64,000 bases of DNA from assembly GCF_000444875.1 (NCBI RefSeq), contig NC_021985.1, positions 5,042,170 to 5,106,169 on the forward strand, in the 5' to 3' direction. Both the position numbers and the translations under genes were made by a program. Positions 40,415 to 49,422 of the stretch are shown here, piece by piece. The notes beneath the pieces are model-generated. The model was given only the letters and a program-made list of their open reading frames with translations, did no database searches and was not told the origin of the DNA. The stretch's first letter is position 1. Each line of letters opens with the position of its first letter. This DNA comes from Streptomyces collinus Tu 365. GTDB lineage: Bacteria > Actinomycetota > Actinomycetes > Streptomycetales > Streptomycetaceae.

Positions 40415-41059
40415 ATGGCTAAGCAGATCAAGGGCATCCTGGGCGAGAAGCTCGGCATGACGCAGGTGTGGGACGAGAACAACCGTGTTGTTCCGGTCAC
40501 CGTCGTCAAGGCCGGCCCCAACGTCGTCACCCAGGTCCGTACGAACGATGTCGACGGCTACGAGTCCGTCCAGATCGCTTTCGGCGAGATCGACCCGCGC
40601 AAGGTGAACAAGCCCCTCAAGGGTCACTTCGCCAAGGCCGACGTCACCCCCCGCCGCCACCTCGTCGAGATCCGCACCGCGGACGCCTCCGAGTACACGC
40701 TGGGCCAGGAGATCTCCGCTGAGGTCTTCGAGGCCGGCGTCAAGGTGGACGTGACCGGCAAGAGCAAGGGCAAGGGCTTCGCCGGTGTCATGAAGCGTCA
40801 CAACTTCAAGGGCCTCGGCGCCGGACACGGCACCCAGCGCAAGCACCGCTCTCCCGGTTCCATCGGTGGCTGCGCCACCCCGGGCCGCGTGTTCAAGGGC
40901 CTCCGCATGGCGGGTCGCATGGGCAACGAGCGGGTCACCACCCAGAACCTGACCGTCCACGCCGTTGACGCGGAGAAGGGTCTGCTGCTCATCAAGGGCG
41001 CGGTTCCCGGTCCGAACGGCGGCCTCGTCCTGGTCCGCACCGCGGCCAAGGGGGCCTGA
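40415..41059 (+). CDS. rplC: 50S ribosomal protein L3
   Basis: This 214-residue L3 has its long internal loop (FAGVMKRHNFKGLGAGHGTQ and onward) that reaches toward the peptidyl-transferase centre. It lies 17 nt after rpsJ. Confidence 0.97.
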   Translation: MAKQIKGILGEKLGMTQVWDENNRVVPVTVVKAGPNVVTQVRTNDVDGYESVQIAFGEIDPRKVNKPLKGHFAKADVTPRRHLVEIRTADASEYTLGQEISAEVFEAGVKVDVTGKSKGKGFAGVMKRHNFKGLGAGHGTQRKHRSPGSIGGCATPGRVFKGLRMAGRMGNERVTTQNLTVHAVDAEKGLLLIKGAVPGPNGGLVLVRTAAKGA

Positions 41060-41067
41060 GGTAACCG

Positions 41068-41724
41068 ATGAGCACTGTTGACATCCTTTCGCCTGCGGGC
41101 GACAAGGCCGGTTCCGTCGAGCTCCCCGCGGAGATCTTCGACGTGGAGAAGATCAGCATTCCGCTGATCCACCAGGTCGTCGTCGCGCAGCTGGCCGCTG
41201 CCCGCCAGGGCACGCACAAGACCAAGACCCGTGGCGAGGTCCGTGGTGGCGGCAAGAAGCCGTACCGCCAGAAGGGCACCGGCCGCGCCCGTCAGGGCTC
41301 GACCCGCGCGCCGCAGTTCGCCGGTGGTGGCGTCGTGCACGGTCCTGTGCCGCGTGACTACTCGCAGCGCACCCCGAAGAAGATGAAGGCCGCGGCCCTG
41401 CGCCACGCCCTCACCGACCGGGCGCGTCACAACCGCATCCACGTCGTCTCCGGCGTGGTCGAGGGTGCGAACCCGTCCACCAAGGCCGCGAAGAGCCTGT
41501 TCGGCAAGATCTCGGAGCGCAAGAACCTGCTCCTGGTCGTCGAGCGCGCCGACGAGGCCGCGTGGCTGTCCGCCCGCAACCTGCCCCAGGTCCACATCCT
41601 GGAGCCGGGCCAGCTGAACACGTACGACGTTCTCGTCTCGGACGACGTGGTCTTCACCCAGGCCGCTTTCGAGTCCTTCGTGTCTGGCCCCAAGGCCGCT
41701 GACACCGAAGGGAGCGAAGCCTGA
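41068..41724 (+). CDS. rplD: 50S ribosomal protein L4
   Basis: This 218-residue L4 has the extended tunnel loop rich in basic residues (GTHKTKTRGEVRGGGKKPYR). L4 is the S10-operon autoregulator in E. coli; an equivalent site is not established here. Its stop overlaps the rplW start by 1 nt. Confidence 0.97.
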   Translation: MSTVDILSPAGDKAGSVELPAEIFDVEKISIPLIHQVVVAQLAAARQGTHKTKTRGEVRGGGKKPYRQKGTGRARQGSTRAPQFAGGGVVHGPVPRDYSQRTPKKMKAAALRHALTDRARHNRIHVVSGVVEGANPSTKAAKSLFGKISERKNLLLVVERADEAAWLSARNLPQVHILEPGQLNTYDVLVSDDVVFTQAAFESFVSGPKAADTEGSEA

Positions 41725-42143
41725 TGGCTACGCGTCACCCGAGCATTGCCTCGAAGGCCGCCAAGGCCGCCAAGGCCGCGCGCGTCGCCAAGGCGCGTCG
41801 CCACGCCGCCGAGGGCAAGAACACCGTCGAGACCCCGCTGAGCAAGTCCTTCACGGACCCCCGTGACGTGCTGCTCAAGCCGGTCGTCTCGGAGAAGAGC
41901 TACGCGCTCCTCGACGAGAACAAGTACACGTTCGTCGTCGCCCCCGGCGCCAACAAGACCCAGATCAAGCAGGCCGTCCAGGCGGTCTTCGAGGTCAAGG
42001 TCACCGGGGTCAACACGATCAACCGTCAGGGCAAGCGCAAGCGCACGAAGACCGGCTTCGGTCAGCGTGCCGCCACCAAGCGCGCGATCGTGACCCTCGC
42101 CGAGGGCGACCGTATCGACATCTTCGGCGGTCCGACCGCCTAA
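41724..42143 (+). CDS. rplW: 50S ribosomal protein L23
   Basis: This 139-residue L23 is at the tunnel exit. The core begins at DPRDVLLKPVVSEKSYALLD. About 45 extra N-terminal residues are rich in Ala/Lys (SKAAKAAKAARVAKARRHAA), longer than the roughly 100 residues common elsewhere. It starts within the rplD stop codon (TGATG). Confidence 0.95.
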   Translation: MATRHPSIASKAAKAAKAARVAKARRHAAEGKNTVETPLSKSFTDPRDVLLKPVVSEKSYALLDENKYTFVVAPGANKTQIKQAVQAVFEVKVTGVNTINRQGKRKRTKTGFGQRAATKRAIVTLAEGDRIDIFGGPTA

Positions 42144-42183
42144 GGGCGGTCCGGATCGTCCGATATCGGACGAGGACTGAGAA

Positions 42184-43020
42184 ATGGGAATCCGCAAGTA
42201 CAAGCCGACTACGCCGGGCCGTCGTGGCGCCAGCGTCGCCGACTTCGTCGAGGTCACGCGGTCCACGCCGGAGAAGTCGCTGGTCCGCCCCCTGCACAGC
42301 AAGGGCGGCCGTAACAACGCCGGTCGTGTGACCGTTCGCCACCAGGGTGGCGGACACAAGCGCGCCTACCGCGTGATCGACTTCCGTCGTCACGACAAGG
42401 ACGGCGTGCCGGCGAAGGTCGCGCACATCGAGTACGACCCCAACCGCACCGCGCGCATCGCGCTGCTGCACTACGCGGACGGCGAGAAGCGCTACATCCT
42501 CGCCCCGCGCAACCTGCAGCAGGGTGACCGCGTCGAGAACGGTCCCGGGGCCGACATCAAGCCGGGCAACAACCTGGCCCTCCGCAACATCCCGGTCGGT
42601 ACCACGATCCACGCGATCGAGCTCCGTCCCGGTGGCGGTGCCAAGTTCGCCCGCTCCGCCGGTGCCTCCGTGCAGCTGCTCGCGAAGGAGGGCGCCTACG
42701 CCCACCTGCGCATGCCGTCCGGTGAGATCCGCCTGGTCGACGTCCGCTGCCGCGCCACCATCGGCGAGGTCGGCAACGCCGAGCAGAGCAACATCAACTG
42801 GGGCAAGGCAGGCCGCAAGCGGTGGCTGGGCGTTCGCCCGACCGTCCGTGGTGTCGTCATGAACCCGGTCGACCACCCGCACGGTGGTGGTGAGGGCCGG
42901 ACCTCCGGTGGCCGCCACCCCGTGTCCCCGTGGGGCAAGAAGGAAGGCCGTACTCGTTCGCCCAAGAAGGCGTCGAACAAGTACATCGTCCGCCGCCGCA
43001 AGACGAACAAGAAGCGCTAA
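42184..43020 (+). CDS. rplB: 50S ribosomal protein L2
   Basis: This 278-residue L2 is needed for subunit joining and peptidyl transfer. It contains the conserved PVDHPHGGGEGR loop with the functionally important histidine and the basic C-terminus VRRRKTNKKR. Confidence 0.98.
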   Translation: MGIRKYKPTTPGRRGASVADFVEVTRSTPEKSLVRPLHSKGGRNNAGRVTVRHQGGGHKRAYRVIDFRRHDKDGVPAKVAHIEYDPNRTARIALLHYADGEKRYILAPRNLQQGDRVENGPGADIKPGNNLALRNIPVGTTIHAIELRPGGGAKFARSAGASVQLLAKEGAYAHLRMPSGEIRLVDVRCRATIGEVGNAEQSNINWGKAGRKRWLGVRPTVRGVVMNPVDHPHGGGEGRTSGGRHPVSPWGKKEGRTRSPKKASNKYIVRRRKTNKKR

Positions 43021-43032
43021 GGACGGGTTGAG

Positions 43033-43314
43033 ATGCCTCGTAGCCTGAAGAAGGGGCCCTTCGTCGACGACCACCTGATCAAGAAGGTGGACGCCCAGAA
43101 CGAAGCCGGCACCAAGAACGTCATCAAGACCTGGTCCCGTCGCTCCATGATCGTCCCGGCCATGCTCGGCCACACGCTCGCGGTGCACAACGGCAAGACC
43201 CACATCCCGGTGTTCGTCACCGAGTCGATGGTCGGTCACAAGCTCGGCGAGTTCTCGCCGACCCGCACCTTCCGGGGCCACGTCAAGGACGACCGGAAGT
43301 CGAAGCGCCGCTAG
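43033..43314 (+). CDS. rpsS: 30S ribosomal protein S19
   Basis: This 93-residue S19 begins MPRSLKKGPFVDDHLIKKVD and ends in a basic KDDRKSKRR tail. It lies 12 nt after rplB in the head-of-30S block of the S10 operon. Confidence 0.97.
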   Translation: MPRSLKKGPFVDDHLIKKVDAQNEAGTKNVIKTWSRRSMIVPAMLGHTLAVHNGKTHIPVFVTESMVGHKLGEFSPTRTFRGHVKDDRKSKRR

Positions 43315-43358
43315 TAGCGGATCGCATTCAGACACGTAAGTAACTGAGAGGGACAACC

Positions 43359-43706
43359 ATGGAAGCCAGGGCCCAGGCGCGGTACATCCGCGTTACGCCC
43401 ATGAAGGCCCGCCGCGTGGTGGACCTTATCCGTGGCATGGATGCCACGGAGGCTCAGGCTGTTCTGCGATTCGCTCCGCAGGCAGCCTCCGTGCCGGTCG
43501 GCAAGGTGCTCGACAGCGCCATCGCCAACGCCGCGCACAACTACGACCACACCGACGCCGACAGCCTCTTCATTTCCGAGGCGTACGTCGACGAGGGCCC
43601 GACCCTGAAGCGGTTCCGGCCGCGCGCCCAGGGCCGTGCCTACCGGATCCGCAAGCGGACCAGCCACATCACCGTGGTCGTCAGCAGCAAGGAAGGAACC
43701 CGGTAA
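43359..43706 (+). CDS. rplV: 50S ribosomal protein L22
   Basis: This 115-residue L22 has the beta-hairpin (RFRPRAQGRAYRIRKRTSHI) that lines the exit tunnel and contributes to macrolide sensitivity. Its stop overlaps the rpsC start (TAATG). Confidence 0.97.
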   Translation: MEARAQARYIRVTPMKARRVVDLIRGMDATEAQAVLRFAPQAASVPVGKVLDSAIANAAHNYDHTDADSLFISEAYVDEGPTLKRFRPRAQGRAYRIRKRTSHITVVVSSKEGTR

Positions 43707-44527
43707 TGGGCCAGAAGGTTAACCCGCATGGGTTCCGGCTCGGTGTCACGACCGACTTCAAGTCGCGTTGGTACGCCGACAAGCTGTACAAGGACTACGT
43801 CAAGGAAGACGTCGCCATCCGTCGGATGATGACGTCCGGCATGGAGCGCGCCGGCATCTCGAAGGTTGAGATCGAGCGCACCCGTGACCGCGTGCGGGTG
43901 GACATCCACACCGCTCGTCCGGGCATCGTCATCGGCCGCCGTGGCGCCGAGGCCGACCGCATCCGCGGCGACCTCGAGAAGCTCACGGGCAAGCAGGTCC
44001 AGCTGAACATCCTCGAGGTCAAGAACCCCGAGACGGACGCTCAGCTCGTGGCCCAGGCCGTTGCCGAGCAGCTCTCCTCCCGCGTCTCCTTCCGCCGCGC
44101 CATGCGTAAGAGCATGCAGTCGGCGATGAAGGCCGGCGCCAAGGGCATCAAGATCCAGTGCGGCGGCCGCCTCGGTGGCGCCGAGATGTCCCGCTCGGAG
44201 TTCTACCGCGAGGGCCGCGTGCCCCTGCACACGCTCCGTGCGAACGTGGACTACGGCTTCTTCGAGGCCAAGACGACCTTCGGCCGCATCGGCGTGAAGG
44301 TCTGGATCTACAAGGGCGACGTGAAGAACATCGCCGAGGTCCGCGCCGAGAACGCTGCGGCCCGTGCGGGTAACCGCCCGGCCCGTGGCGGTGCAGACCG
44401 CCCGGCCCGTGGTGGCCGTGGTGGCGAGCGGCGCGGTCGCAAGCCGCAGCAGGCTGCCGGCGCCGAGGCCCCCAAGGCCGAGGCTCCCGCGTCCGCTCCG
44501 GCTGAGAGCACCGGAACGGAGGCCTGA
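43706..44527 (+). CDS. rpsC: 30S ribosomal protein S3
   Basis: This 273-residue S3 has an N-terminal KH domain (GIVIGRRGAEADRIRGDLEK) and C-terminal S3 domain. The last 60 residues are a low-complexity Arg/Gly then Ala/Pro/Glu tail (RPARGGADRPARGGRGGERR), longer than in E. coli S3 (233 residues). Confidence 0.97.
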   Translation: MGQKVNPHGFRLGVTTDFKSRWYADKLYKDYVKEDVAIRRMMTSGMERAGISKVEIERTRDRVRVDIHTARPGIVIGRRGAEADRIRGDLEKLTGKQVQLNILEVKNPETDAQLVAQAVAEQLSSRVSFRRAMRKSMQSAMKAGAKGIKIQCGGRLGGAEMSRSEFYREGRVPLHTLRANVDYGFFEAKTTFGRIGVKVWIYKGDVKNIAEVRAENAAARAGNRPARGGADRPARGGRGGERRGRKPQQAAGAEAPKAEAPASAPAESTGTEA

Positions 44528-44532
44528 CCGAA

Positions 44533-44952
44533 ATGCTGATCCCCCGTAGGGTCAAGCACCGCAAGCAGCACCACCCGAAGCGCAACGGTATGTCCAAGGG
44601 TGGAACGCAGGTTGCGTTCGGCGAGTACGGCATCCAGGCGCTGACCCCGGCCTACGTGACGAACCGCCAGATCGAGGCGGCCCGTATCGCGATGACCCGC
44701 CACATCAAGCGTGGCGGCAAGGTCTGGATCAACATCTACCCGGACCGTCCGCTCACCAAGAAGCCCGCCGAGACCCGCATGGGTTCCGGTAAGGGTTCTC
44801 CGGAGTGGTGGATCGCCAACGTCAAGCCCGGACGTGTGATGTTCGAGCTGTCGTACCCCAACGAGAAGATCGCCCGTGAGGCGCTGACCCGTGCGGCCCA
44901 CAAGCTGCCGATGAAGTGCCGGATCGTCAAGCGCGAGGCAGGTGAAGCGTGA
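44533..44952 (+). CDS. rplP: 50S ribosomal protein L16
   Basis: This 139-residue L16 begins MLIPRRVKHRKQHHPKRNGM and contains the conserved RPLTKKPAETRMGSGKG segment near the A-site. Its stop codon overlaps the rpmC start. Confidence 0.97.
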   Translation: MLIPRRVKHRKQHHPKRNGMSKGGTQVAFGEYGIQALTPAYVTNRQIEAARIAMTRHIKRGGKVWINIYPDRPLTKKPAETRMGSGKGSPEWWIANVKPGRVMFELSYPNEKIAREALTRAAHKLPMKCRIVKREAGEA

Positions 44953-45176
44953 TGTCGGCCGGTACCAAGGCGTCCGAGCTGCGCGAGCTGGGCAACGAGG
45001 AGCTTCTGGGCAAGCTCCGCGAGGCCAAGGAAGAGCTGTTCAACCTCCGCTTCCAGGCGGCGACGGGTCAGCTCGAGAACCACGGCCGGCTGAAGGCCGT
45101 CCGTAAGGACATCGCGCGGATCTACACCCTGATGCGCGAGCGCGAGCTGGGCATCGAAACGGTGGAGAACGCATGA
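44952..45176 (+). CDS. rpmC: 50S ribosomal protein L29
   Basis: This 74-residue L29 is two long helices near the exit tunnel, a docking site for trigger factor and SRP. The ATG at 44952 overlaps the rplP stop (TGATG); a GTG at 44949 would add one residue. Confidence 0.95.
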   Translation: MSAGTKASELRELGNEELLGKLREAKEELFNLRFQAATGQLENHGRLKAVRKDIARIYTLMRERELGIETVENA

Positions 45177-45460
45177 GCGAGAACAACGTGACTGAGCAGA
45201 ACACCGAGGCGCGCGGCTTCCGCAAGACCCGCGAGGGTCTCGTCGTCAGCGACAAGATGGACAAGACCGTCGTCGTCGCCGTCGAGGACCGCGTCAAGCA
45301 CGCGCTGTACGGCAAGGTCATCCGCCGTACGAACAAGCTCAAGGCGCACGACGAGCAGAACGCCGCGGGCGTCGGCGACCGTGTCCTCCTCATGGAGACC
45401 CGGCCGCTGTCCGCCACGAAGCGCTGGCGCGTCGTCGAGATCCTCGAGAAGGCCAAGTAG
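45173..45460 (+). CDS. rpsQ: 30S ribosomal protein S17
   Basis: This 95-residue S17 has the core FRKTREGLVVSDKMDKTVVV. The ATGA overlap with rpmC indicates translational coupling. It is the last gene before a 128-nt structured gap, the S10/spc boundary. Confidence 0.97.
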   Translation: MSENNVTEQNTEARGFRKTREGLVVSDKMDKTVVVAVEDRVKHALYGKVIRRTNKLKAHDEQNAAGVGDRVLLMETRPLSATKRWRVVEILEKAK

Positions 45461-45492
45461 GTAGTTCCCGCAAGGGAATTCCCGTAAGTACG

Positions 45493-45567
45493 CCTGCGGG
45501 CAAACCCGCAGGACGGTTCCGCCAGGCTCGGCAGGGGTCCTCGATCTGAGGCCCCTGCCGGGAACCG
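45493..45567 (+). terminator. Structured attenuator-like region between the S10 and spc gene blocks
   Basis: One hairpin is CCTGCGGG-CAAA-CCCGCAGG (45493-45512). A second, larger one has CGGTTCC (45514-45520) pairing with GGAACCG (45561-45567) and an inner GGCAGGGG/CCCCTGCC plus CCTC/GAGG stem (45530-45559). No T-tract follows, so it may attenuate, stabilise or mark an RNA processing site rather than fully terminate. Confidence 0.65.
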
Positions 45568-45588
45568 GCAGACAAACAGGAGATAGAC

Positions 45589-45957
45589 GTGATCCAGCAG
45601 GAGTCGCGACTGCGCGTCGCCGACAACACTGGTGCGAAGGAAATCCTTTGCATCCGTGTGCTCGGTGGCTCCGGTCGCCGCTACGCGGGCATCGGTGACG
45701 TCATCGTCGCCACCGTCAAGGACGCGATCCCCGGTGGCAACGTGAAGAAGGGTGACGTCGTCAAGGCGGTCATCGTTCGCACCGTCAAGGAGCGCCGTCG
45801 TCCGGACGGCTCGTACATCCGCTTCGACGAGAACGCCGCCGTCATTCTGAAGAACGACGGCGACCCTCGCGGCACCCGTATCTTCGGCCCGGTCGGCCGT
45901 GAGCTGCGCGAGAAGAAGTTCATGAAGATCATCTCGCTCGCGCCGGAGGTGCTGTAA
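45589..45957 (+). CDS. rplN: 50S ribosomal protein L14
   Basis: This 122-residue L14 begins at GTG 45589 (MIQQESRLRVADNTGAKEIL) with ACAGGAG upstream. It opens the spc block and contacts L19 and the 30S subunit. Confidence 0.97.
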   Translation: MIQQESRLRVADNTGAKEILCIRVLGGSGRRYAGIGDVIVATVKDAIPGGNVKKGDVVKAVIVRTVKERRRPDGSYIRFDENAAVILKNDGDPRGTRIFGPVGRELREKKFMKIISLAPEVL

Positions 45958-45959
45958 GC

Positions 45960-46283
45960 ATGAAGATCAAGAAGGGCGACCTGGTCCAGGTCATCACCGG
46001 TAAGGACAAGGGCAAGCAGGGCAAGGTCATCGCGGCCTTCCCCCGCGAGGACCGCGTCCTGGTCGAGGGTGTCAACCGGGTCAAGAAGCACACCAAGGCC
46101 GGTCCGACCGCCAGCGGTTCGCAGGCCGGCGGCATCGTCACGACCGAGGCGCCGATCCACGTCTCCAACGTCCAGCTGGTCGTTGAGAAGGACGGCCAGA
46201 AGGTCGTCACGCGTGTCGGTTACCGCTTCGACGATGAGGGCAACAAGATCCGCGTTGCCAAGCGGACGGGTGAGGACATCTGA
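45960..46283 (+). CDS. rplX: 50S ribosomal protein L24
   Basis: This 107-residue L24 has an N-terminal KOW motif (KKGDLVQVITGKDKGKQGKV). It is an early 50S assembly initiator protein. It is 2 nt after rplN and overlaps rplE by 1 nt. Confidence 0.97.
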   Translation: MKIKKGDLVQVITGKDKGKQGKVIAAFPREDRVLVEGVNRVKKHTKAGPTASGSQAGGIVTTEAPIHVSNVQLVVEKDGQKVVTRVGYRFDDEGNKIRVAKRTGEDI

Positions 46284-46840
46284 TGGCTACCACCACCACT
46301 CCGCGCCTCAAGCAGAAGTACCGTGAGGAGATCACGGGCAAGCTGCGTGACGAGTTCAAGTACGAGAACGTCATGCAGATCCCCGGTCTCGTCAAGATCG
46401 TGGTCAACATGGGTGTGGGCGACGCCGCCCGCGACTCCAAGCTGATCGACGGCGCCATTCGCGACCTCACCACGATCACCGGCCAGAAGCCGCAGGTCAC
46501 CAAGGCCCGCAAGTCCATCGCGCAGTTCAAGCTGCGTGAGGGTCAGCCGATCGGTGCCCACGTCACGCTTCGTGGCGACCGCATGTGGGAGTTCCTGGAC
46601 CGCACCCTGTCGCTCGCGCTGCCGCGCATCCGCGACTTCCGTGGTCTGTCCCCCAAGCAGTTCGACGGCCGTGGCAACTACACCTTCGGTCTCACGGAGC
46701 AGGTCATGTTCCACGAGATCGACCAGGACAAGATCGACCGTACCCGGGGCATGGACATCACCGTGGTGACCACGGCGACCAACGACGCTGAGGGCCGCGC
46801 GCTCCTTCGTCACCTCGGCTTCCCGTTCAAGGAGGCGTGA
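46283..46840 (+). CDS. rplE: 50S ribosomal protein L5
   Basis: This 185-residue L5 binds 5S rRNA and the P-site tRNA. It shows IPGLVKIVVNMGVGDAARDS and the C-terminal MDITVVTTATNDAEGRALLR. Confidence 0.97.
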   Translation: MATTTTPRLKQKYREEITGKLRDEFKYENVMQIPGLVKIVVNMGVGDAARDSKLIDGAIRDLTTITGQKPQVTKARKSIAQFKLREGQPIGAHVTLRGDRMWEFLDRTLSLALPRIRDFRGLSPKQFDGRGNYTFGLTEQVMFHEIDQDKIDRTRGMDITVVTTATNDAEGRALLRHLGFPFKEA

Positions 46841-46845
46841 GCGAG

Positions 46846-47031
46846 ATGGCGAAGAAGGCTCTGATTGCCAAGGCTGCTCGCAAGCCCAAGTTCGGTGTGC
46901 GTGGCTACACGCGCTGCCAGCGCTGCGGCCGTCCGCACTCCGTGTACCGCAAGTTCGGCCTCTGCCGCGTGTGCCTTCGTGAGATGGCTCACCGTGGCGA
47001 GCTGCCGGGCGTGACCAAGAGCTCCTGGTAA
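46846..47031 (+). CDS. rpsZ: 30S ribosomal protein S14, type Z (zinc-binding)
   Basis: This 61-residue short S14 has two CxxC knuckles (RCQRCG and LCRVCL) that bind zinc. The ATG at 46846 gives the canonical 61 residues. A GTG at 46837 overlapping the rplE stop is possible but would add three residues. Confidence 0.96.
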   Translation: MAKKALIAKAARKPKFGVRGYTRCQRCGRPHSVYRKFGLCRVCLREMAHRGELPGVTKSSW

Positions 47032-47243
47032 TCCCGCTTTTTAGGGATTCCTGAAGCTCTCGGTAAGCATCTGGGTCGGCAGGGGCCCTTCTCCACATGC
47101 CGTAGGCTAGTGGGGTTGGGCGTCTGCCGCGCCCGTACGACTTACTACGCCGTAGGTCCACCGCGCCGCACCCGTCCCGTCTCGGATCGGGGAGAGGGAT
47201 GGCGCACCAGGAAACCCCGGCGAGAGAGGCCGAAGGCCAATTC

Positions 47244-47642
47244 ATGACCATGACTGATCCGATCGCAGACATGCTTACGCGTCTGCGGAACGCGAACTCG
47301 GCATACCACGACTCCGTGACGATGCCGGCATCGAAGATCAAGTCGCACATCGCGGAGATCCTCCAGCAGGAGGGCTTCATCACGGGCTGGAAGGTCGAGG
47401 ACGCCGAGGTCGGTAAGAACCTCGTTCTCGAGCTGAAGTTCGGCCCGAACCGTGAGCGCTCCATCGCGGGCATCAAGCGGATCTCCAAGCCCGGTCTCCG
47501 GGTGTACGCGAAGTCCACCAACCTGCCGAAGGTGCTGGGCGGCCTCGGCGTGGCGATCATCTCCACGTCGCACGGGCTCCTCACCGACAAGCAGGCCGGC
47601 AAGAAGGGCGTGGGTGGGGAAGTCCTCGCCTACGTCTGGTAA
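47244..47642 (+). CDS. rpsH: 30S ribosomal protein S8
   Basis: This 132-residue S8 is the central-domain assembly protein and, in E. coli, the spc-operon repressor. The ATG at 47244 (MTMTDPIADMLTRLRNANSA) is the usual N-terminus. A longer frame from 47199 also lacks a better ribosome site. The preceding 212-nt gap has a TAGGCT hexamer at 47104-47109 that could be a -10 element but no clear gene. Confidence 0.95.
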   Translation: MTMTDPIADMLTRLRNANSAYHDSVTMPASKIKSHIAEILQQEGFITGWKVEDAEVGKNLVLELKFGPNRERSIAGIKRISKPGLRVYAKSTNLPKVLGGLGVAIISTSHGLLTDKQAGKKGVGGEVLAYVW

Positions 47643-47666
47643 CGGAAGGGAACGGAGGAAACAGCT

Positions 47667-48206
47667 ATGTCGCGTATTGGCAAGCTCCCCATCACGGTTC
47701 CCGCCGGCGTGGACGTCACCATCGACGGCCGTACGGTCTCGGTCAAGGGCCCCAAGGGCACGCTGACCCACACCGTCGTCGCGCCGATCGACATCGTCAA
47801 GGGTGAGGACGGCGTGCTCAACGTCACCCGTCCGAACGACGAGCGTCAGAACAAGGCCCTCCACGGCCTGTCCCGCACGCTGGTGGCGAACATGATCACC
47901 GGCGTGACCCAGGGTTACGTGAAGAAGCTCGAGATCAGCGGTGTCGGTTACCGCGTGACGGCCAAGGGCTCGAACCTCGAGTTCGCGCTCGGCTACAGCC
48001 ACCCGATCACCGTCGAGGCGCCCGAGGGAATCACCTTCAAGGTGGAGACCCCGACCCGCTTCCAGGTCGAGGGCATCGACAAGCAGAAGGTCGGCGAGGT
48101 TGCGGCCAACATCCGCAAGCTGCGCAAGCCCGACCCGTACAAGGCCAAGGGCGTCAAGTACGAGGGCGAAGTCATCCGCCGCAAGGTCGGAAAGGCGGGT
48201 AAGTAA
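47667..48206 (+). CDS. rplF: 50S ribosomal protein L6
   Basis: This 179-residue L6 has two related domains and the C-terminal signature PDPYKAKGVKYEGEVIRRKV. It lies 24 nt after rpsH behind a GGAGG site. Confidence 0.97.
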   Translation: MSRIGKLPITVPAGVDVTIDGRTVSVKGPKGTLTHTVVAPIDIVKGEDGVLNVTRPNDERQNKALHGLSRTLVANMITGVTQGYVKKLEISGVGYRVTAKGSNLEFALGYSHPITVEAPEGITFKVETPTRFQVEGIDKQKVGEVAANIRKLRKPDPYKAKGVKYEGEVIRRKVGKAGK

Positions 48207-48209
48207 GCC

Positions 48210-48593
48210 ATGGCATACGGGCAGAAGATCCTCAAGGGCGACGCCTACAAGCGCGCCGCGATCAAGCGCCGTCACATCCGGATCCGTAAGAACATTTCCG
48301 GTACGGCGGAGCGCCCCCGTCTGGTCGTGACCCGCTCCAACCGCCACATCGTGGCGCAGGTGATCGACGACCTGAAGGGCCACACCCTGGCTTCCGCGTC
48401 CACCCTGGACGCGTCGGTCCGTGGTGGCGAGGGCGACAAGTCCGCGCAGGCCAAGCAGGTCGGCGCCCTGGTCGCCGAGCGTGCCAAGGCCGCCGGTGTC
48501 GAGGCTGTCGTGTTCGACCGTGGTGGCAACCAGTACGCCGGGCGCATCGCCGCCCTGGCGGACGCCGCCCGCGAAGCCGGGCTCAAGTTCTGA
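48210..48593 (+). CDS. rplR: 50S ribosomal protein L18
   Basis: This 127-residue L18 is a 5S rRNA-binding protein with a basic N-terminus (KRAAIKRRHIRIRKNISGTA). It is 3 nt after rplF. Confidence 0.97.
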   Translation: MAYGQKILKGDAYKRAAIKRRHIRIRKNISGTAERPRLVVTRSNRHIVAQVIDDLKGHTLASASTLDASVRGGEGDKSAQAKQVGALVAERAKAAGVEAVVFDRGGNQYAGRIAALADAAREAGLKF

Positions 48594-48632
48594 GCCTGCC
48601 GTAGCTAGCGGAAACAGAGAGAGGTAATTCCA

Positions 48633-49238
48633 ATGGCTGGACCCCAGCGCCGCGGTGGCGGTGCCGGTGGCGGCGAGCGGCGGGACCGGAAGGGCCGTGA
48701 CGGCGGCGCTGCTGCCGCCGAGAAGACCGCGTACGTTGAGCGTGTCGTCGCGATCAACCGTGTCGCCAAGGTTGTGAAGGGTGGTCGTCGCTTCAGCTTC
48801 ACCGCGCTGGTCGTGGTGGGCGACGGTGACGGCACCGTGGGTGTCGGTTACGGCAAGGCCAAGGAGGTGCCGGCCGCCATCGCCAAGGGCGTTGAGGAGG
48901 CCAAGAAGCACTTCTTCAAGGTCCCGCGTATCCAGGGCACCATCCCGCACCCGATCCAGGGTGAGAAGGCTGCCGGCGTCGTGCTGCTCAAGCCCGCGTC
49001 CCCGGGTACCGGCGTTATCGCCGGTGGTCCGGTGCGTGCCGTGCTCGAGTGCGCCGGTATCCACGACATCCTGTCGAAGTCGCTCGGCTCCGACAACGCG
49101 ATCAACATCGTGCACGCGACCGTGGCGGCCCTGAAGGGCCTGCAGCGTCCGGAGGAGGTCGCGGCCCGCCGTGGTCTGCCTCTCGAGGACGTCGCCCCCG
49201 CGGCTCTTCTCCGTGCGCGGGCCGGGGCGGGTGCGTGA
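48633..49238 (+). CDS. rpsE: 30S ribosomal protein S5
   Basis: This 201-residue S5 affects decoding accuracy and spectinomycin sensitivity (loop VAAINRVAKVVKGGRRFSF-like region at 48745-48800). A Gly/Arg-rich N-terminal tail (QRRGGGAGGGERRDRKGRDG) precedes the core. The stop overlaps the rpmD start. Confidence 0.97.
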   Translation: MAGPQRRGGGAGGGERRDRKGRDGGAAAAEKTAYVERVVAINRVAKVVKGGRRFSFTALVVVGDGDGTVGVGYGKAKEVPAAIAKGVEEAKKHFFKVPRIQGTIPHPIQGEKAAGVVLLKPASPGTGVIAGGPVRAVLECAGIHDILSKSLGSDNAINIVHATVAALKGLQRPEEVAARRGLPLEDVAPAALLRARAGAGA

Positions 49239-49420
49239 TGGCTCAGCTCAAGATCACGCAGGTCAAGTCCTACATCGGCAGCAAGCAGAACCACCGTGAC
49301 ACCCTGCGCTCCCTTGGTCTCAAGGGCATCAACACGCAGGTCGTCAAGGAGGACCGCCCCGAGTTCCGCGGCATGGTGCACACCGTCCGCCACCTCGTGA
49401 CGGTCGAGGAGGTCGACTGA
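49238..49420 (+). CDS. rpmD: 50S ribosomal protein L30
   Basis: This 60-residue L30 reads MAQLKITQVKSYIGSKQNHR and onward. The ATG overlaps the rpsE stop (TGATG). Confidence 0.96.
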   Translation: MAQLKITQVKSYIGSKQNHRDTLRSLGLKGINTQVVKEDRPEFRGMVHTVRHLVTVEEVD

Positions 49421-49422
49421 TC

